The notes below the pieces were generated by a model. That model made no database searches. It was not told the DNA's origin and saw nothing but the letters and a program-made list of their open reading frames with translations. Both the position numbers and the translations under genes were made by a program. From Paulinella micropora (Eukaryota; Cercozoa; Imbricatea; Euglyphida): a DNA stretch of 35,617 nucleotides. Positions 31,527 to 35,617 of this stretch are shown here, one piece after another. Location: contig BJOX01000117.1 of the NCBI GenBank assembly GCA_009731375.1, forward strand, positions 15,274 to 50,890, written 5' to 3'. Within the stretch, counting starts at the first letter, position 1. Each line of letters starts with the position of its first letter.

Positions 31527-31527
31527 G
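31169..31527. repeat. ATT array intron
   Basis: After 40 bp of unique sequence the intron is (TTA)n with GTT and TTC blocks up to TTATTAG at 31527, the 3' splice site of the next candidate exon. Confidence 0.93.
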
Positions 31528-31720
31528 GGAGTACATAGGCCATCGGTCCCTTTCCATGGGCTGATTGGTATAAAGCTCCTAGAGAAATGTTCTATGCCGT
31601 CACTTCCTTTATTCCACCGATTGGTGTGGAGACTTTCCTTATGGAATGAAGGACTGGATGCACATGGCCTTTTGGCTCAGCAATTGGCAGACGATACATA
31701 CATACCTACATATTATTATT
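31528..31720 (+). CDS. Candidate exon (GVHRPSVPF...NEGLDAHGLL), end not defined
   Basis: In the phase left by 31168 the frame is open from GVHRPSVPFHGLIG through LLEKCSMPSLPLFHRLVWRL and SLWNEGLDAHGLLAQQLADD, with varied codons. No GT donor fits clearly at the end; an inner one such as TTG|GTGTGG at about 31622 is possible. The pattern LVWRLSLWNEGLDAHGLL faintly recalls helix A of RhoGAP domains, which follow the IPPc domain in OCRL-type phosphatases, but it is too weak to assign. The block could also be a unique intron piece or an old repeat. Confidence 0.35.
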
Positions 31721-31734
31721 ATTATTATTATTAT

Positions 31735-32002
31735 GGACACCGTGATAGCCCAGTGGTCAAGTTCTACCATCTGGGCCCTGTCGCCAGTTCGATTCCCGTC
31801 GGTGCCACCAGTATTTTCATTGACATACCGGGTCCGTCTAGAAGTGTTGGAACTGCCCTTGCGGGGGTGTCATTAGAGCCTATCGGGAACTGCCCTTGCG
31901 GGGGTGTCATTAGAGCTTATCGTCAATTCTTCGTACTCCCCTCACGGGTGAGACGATGGAGGCGCATGTGCAGAAATGCATCAGCCATTGACAGAGAAGC
32001 AC
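31735..32002 (+). mobile_element. tRNA-derived SINE with a short internal duplication
   Basis: Complete head with A and B boxes. The body has GGAACTGCCCTTGCGGGGGT plus GTCATTAGAGC twice in tandem (about 31849-31879 and 31886-31916). It ends AAGCAC and (TAT)n, and is flanked by TTA repeats on the left. Confidence 0.87.
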
Positions 32003-32054
<52 letters not shown>

Positions 32055-32412
32055 TATATTTTGTATTGATATCTGTATTTGTATTTGTATTTGTATTTGT
32101 ATTTATTTATGTCTTTATTTGTACATTTACGTTTATATATTTGTAATTATATTTATACTTTATGTTTGCATTATACGTATTTTGATTTTGATTTTGATTT
32201 TGATTTTGATTTTGATTTTGCTTTAGATTTTAATAATGATGTTGATGTTGATATTGATATTGATTTTGATATTGGTATTGATATTGATATTGATATTGAT
32301 ATTGATATTGATATTGATCTTGATCTTAATATTGATATTGACAATGATAATATTAATGTTGATAACGATATTGATGCTGATATTTCAGCATCGCTATTGA
32401 ACAGCATATCCC

Positions 32413-32472
<60 letters not shown>

Positions 32473-32480
32473 TAATAATA
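32003..32480. repeat. ATT, GTATTT, GATTTT and GATATT arrays
   Basis: (TAT)n, (TTTGTA)n at 32068-32103, (GATTTT)n at 32180-32220, (GATATT)n at 32250-32345 with GATAAC variants, an echo of the HIPPP exon start at 32402-32411, then (AAT)n. Confidence 0.93.
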
Positions 32481-32748
32481 GTGCTTCTCTGTCAATGGCT
32501 GATGCATTTCTGCACATGCGCCTCCATCGTCTCACCCGTGAGGGGAGTACGAAGAATTGACGATAAGCTCTAATGACACCCCCGCAAGGGCAGTTCCAAC
32601 ACTTCCAGACGGGCCGGTATGTTCAATGAAAATACTGGTCCAGAAATAGATCGGTATGTTCAATGAAAATACTGGTGGCACCGACGGGAATCGAACTGGC
32701 GACAGGGCCCAGATGGTAGAACTTGACCACTGGGCTATCACGGTGTCC
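32481..32748 (-). mobile_element. tRNA-derived SINE, full length, minus strand
   Basis: Read on the minus strand: GGACACCGTGATAGCCCAGTGG head, B box, CCACCA, a duplicated CATTGAACATACCG segment, body and AAGCAC end. (AAT)n lies on both plus-strand sides. Confidence 0.88.
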
Positions 32749-32752
32749 AATA

Positions 32753-32819
<67 letters not shown>

Positions 32820-32863
32820 TAATAATAATGATAATAATAATAATGATAATGATGATGATGATG

Positions 32864-32918
<55 letters not shown>

Positions 32919-33593
32919 GTAATAATAATAATAATGATGATAATAATAATAATAATAATAACTATAGTAATAATAATAATGCCCCCGATCGGCAATCGTA
33001 TTGATATTGATATTGATTTTGATATTGATATTGATATTGATATTGATATTGATATTGATATTGATATTGACAAATAATAGTATTAATATTGATAACGATA
33101 TTGACGTTGATATTGCTCTTGAACAGCATATCCCGCCCTCGAGCATATTGATCTTGATATTGATATTGATATTGATAATCATATTGATGATGATAACATT
33201 AATATTGATAACGATATTGATGTTGATTTTGATATTGAACAGCATATCCCGCCCCCGAGCGGGAATTGATCTTGATATTGATATTGATAATGATAATAAT
33301 ATTGATAACGATATTGATGTTGATTTTGATATTGAACAGCATATCCCGCCCCTGAGCGGCAATTGATATTGATATTGATATTGATAATGATAATGATAAT
33401 GATAACGATATTGATGTTTGTTATTGAAGCAATTGATCTTGATATTGATATTGATAATGATAACAATATTAATAACGATATTAATGTTTGTTATTGAACA
33501 GCATATCCCGCCCCCGAGAGGCATTTGATCTTGATATTAATATTGATAATGATAATAATATTGATAACGATATTGATGGTTGTTATTGAACAG
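32749..33593 (+). repeat. AAT array, then GATATT hexamer array with four echoes of the HIPPP exon start
   Basis: (AAT)n runs to about 32980. (GATATT)n is broken by GAACAG|CATATCCCGCCC at 33127, 33243, 33340 and 33502, each followed by CCCGAGCGG or a variant and AATTGATCTTGATATTG. Partial pieces lie at 32981 and 33425. The last copy begins the exon at 33594. Confidence 0.92.
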
Positions 33594-33650
33594 CATATCC
33601 CGCCCCCAAGCGGGAATGGCCGGAAAGAGACGGCAAGACTACAGTCACAT
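33594..33650 (+). CDS. Candidate exon ([19 protein letters not shown])
   Basis: Nineteen codons in phase 0, [19 protein letters not shown], between GAACAG and CAT|GTATAT. Another frame, [20 protein letters not shown], is also open, and because the preceding exon's end is unknown the frame is not fixed. The CG-rich non-repeat character and the echoes on both sides (start echoed upstream, end echoed downstream) are the pattern shown by the firm exons. Confidence 0.5.
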
Positions 33651-33653
33651 GTA

Positions 33654-33722
<69 letters not shown>

Positions 33723-33736
33723 CTCTCTCTCCCTCC

Positions 33737-33790
<54 letters not shown>

Positions 33791-33829
33791 CTCTGTATCT
33801 ATCTATGTATCTATCTATCTATCTATCTA

Positions 33830-33897
<68 letters not shown>

Positions 33898-33972
33898 GGA
33901 AAGAGACGGCAAGACTACAGTCACATGTATATCTATCTATCTCTCTATCTCTCTATCTGGTAGGTAGGTAGG

Positions 33973-34003
<31 letters not shown>

Positions 34004-34064
34004 GTAGATAGGTAGATAGGTAGGTAGGTAGAGAGGTAGGTAGGTAGGTAGGTAGGTAGGTAGG

Positions 34065-34100
<36 letters not shown>

Positions 34101-34244
34101 CAGATAGATAGATACCCACCCACAGGGCCCATTAAACTATCTATCATCTATCTATCTATCTATCTATATATATATATCCAGGGTAGTTATGGCTTTTAAA
34201 GCTATGCCAAGGCCCATAGATCAAACACATTAAACACTATCTAT

Positions 34245-34280
<36 letters not shown>

Positions 34281-34281
34281 A

Positions 34282-34323
<42 letters not shown>

Positions 34324-34385
34324 CCTACCTACCTACCTATCTATCCATCTACCTATCCATCTATCTATATATCTATCGATCTATA

Positions 34386-34443
<58 letters not shown>

Positions 34444-34480
34444 CCTATCTATCTACCTATCTATCTACCTATCTATCTAC

Positions 34481-34546
<66 letters not shown>

Positions 34547-34611
34547 GTCTATCTATCTATCTATCTATTTGCACCTGTCTCAAAGGGCAAGGTGAGGTGG
34601 ACATGTTTGTG

Positions 34612-34660
<49 letters not shown>

Positions 34661-34732
34661 ATATCTATCTATAATTCTATCTATATATCTATCTATCTCC
34701 CTACTCTCTATCTATCTATCTATCTATCTATA

Positions 34733-34791
<59 letters not shown>

Positions 34792-34868
34792 GGAAAGAGA
34801 CGGCAAGACTACAGAGACATGTATATCTACCTATCTATGTATCTATCTATCTATCTATCTATCTATCT
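33651..34868 (+). repeat. TATC/GGTA arrays with echoes of the ETARLQSH exon end
   Basis: (TATC)n, (CT)n and TA tracts, then an echo GGAAAGAGACGGCAAGACTA plus CAGTCACAT|GTATAT at 33898-33926. (GGTA)n/(GATA)n at 33958-34110, unique pieces at 34110-34140 and 34185-34235, and (TATC)n to 34568 follow. A 40-bp unique piece at 34570-34610 and another echo at 34792-34820 complete the block. No further exon was found. Confidence 0.9.
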
Positions 34869-35274
34869 GCCCGTGGTGGGGTGCCTTATGTGTGCCTAGC
34901 CATACGCCTATAAGTCATATGCCGAAATAGCGACGGGAAGCACAATCCTGTTCCCTCAGGGTGCCCTTTCTCGCTTGTTGAGCCCGGAATAAAACCCACA
35001 GTGCTCTGTCGGTTTATACTAGACTGTCGAACAGTCTCGAAACTCCATCTGCTTACTGGGCCCTCTGTAATGGAGGTGGGAGCTCGTTCTGCAAGGGGCG
35101 CTTTATGGAACGAGCCCTGGCCCCGCCTGGTACTAGGAAGCTTTGGTATTGCCTGTATCAGTCCCTTCCGTGCAAACATCACGGCTTAGCTGGGCATCGG
35201 GTTAATACTTTACCCACAGACTTCCTGGTTGACGAAATCAGAAGCTCCTTTTTTCTGACATTAGTCGATATTTC

Positions 35275-35276
<2 letters not shown>
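34869..35276. other. 400-bp unique island, unrecognised
   Basis: Non-repetitive, mixed-composition DNA between (TATC)n arrays. It starts GCCCGTGGTGGGG, a 13-bp string that recurs at the last 13 bases of the window (35605-35617). A minus-strand frame of 98 codons and a plus-strand frame of 62 codons are open, but neither shows a family motif. It could be another dispersed element or an exon region of this gene. Confidence 0.5.

Positions 35277-35617
<341 letters not shown>

Noticed and set aside
31528-31720. Firm RhoGAP domain, as in OCRL-type phosphatases
   Set aside because: Only a faint pattern match over about 20 residues. No arginine-finger motif is seen and the exon end is undefined, so it is kept only as a candidate exon.

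Overview
The window is eukaryotic nuclear DNA. It has spliced exons with GT-AG boundaries, introns built almost wholly from microsatellites, and at least seven copies or pieces of a tRNA-derived SINE with Pol III A and B boxes. I cannot name the organism. A protist, alga or invertebrate with a very microsatellite-rich genome would fit. Exons are GC-rich with normal codon variety, while introns are tri- and tetranucleotide arrays (AATG, AAT, TAC, TATATG, TATG, TATC, GATT, GATATT, GA, TA).

Almost the whole window appears to be one plus-strand gene, seen from 1789 to at least 33650. I could chain 22 exons or candidate exons whose intron phases agree at every step up to the 21st. The first five encode the C-terminal part of an inositol polyphosphate 5-phosphatase (IPPc) domain: [47 protein letters not shown] and SDHKPVYAFFEI. 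The N-terminal part of the domain and the true start lie upstream of the window. Downstream come a RanBP2/NZF-type zinc finger split across two exons, a 732-bp serine-rich exon, a CPKCGC exon, several short linker exons, an exon with four SDVTAHGY repeats, and a Pro/Gly-rich exon with an NPF motif of the kind bound by EH domains. A phosphoinositide 5-phosphatase with an NPF tail recalls synaptojanin-like endocytic enzymes. The IPPc plus RanBP2-finger combination is one I do not recognise.

The most unusual feature is that the exon ends are echoed inside the introns. At nearly every junction the last 25-45 bp of an exon (with its 5' splice site) or the first 20-60 bp (with its 3' splice site) recurs 2 to 10 times, each copy separated by microsatellite. 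Examples are the INFPPTYK end (ten copies, 7747-9225), DRDQLNQE (four, 7162-7566), the LEALGSI start (nine, 14395-15166), the CQSPRY exon (three, 12872-13738), the CPKCGC exon (five, 18271-20045) and the HIPPP start (six, 32405-33650). In some copies the exon is split by a microsatellite flanked by short direct repeats. This looks like repeated tandem duplication coupled to microsatellite growth, and possibly a route of intron gain.

Layout: 1-1788 AATG/TATG arrays; 1789-1829 first exon; 1830-7097 long intron with SINE, other dispersed repeats and two gaps; 7098-11269 the rest of the IPPc domain; 11270-15142 SINEs and the zinc-finger exons; 15143-15874 Ser-rich exon; 15875-22384 GA/TATC/TAC/TATG arrays with the CPKCGC exon; 22385-25433 four short exons in TA/GATA/GATT introns; 25434-28571 poly-C, a 162-bp palindrome, SINEs and gaps; 28572-31168 six C-terminal exons; 31169-33650 SINEs, GATATT arrays and the last candidate exons; 33651-35617 TATC arrays with one 400-bp unrecognised island. 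There are nine N gaps. No rRNA gene, functional tRNA gene, CRISPR array or complete transposase was seen.
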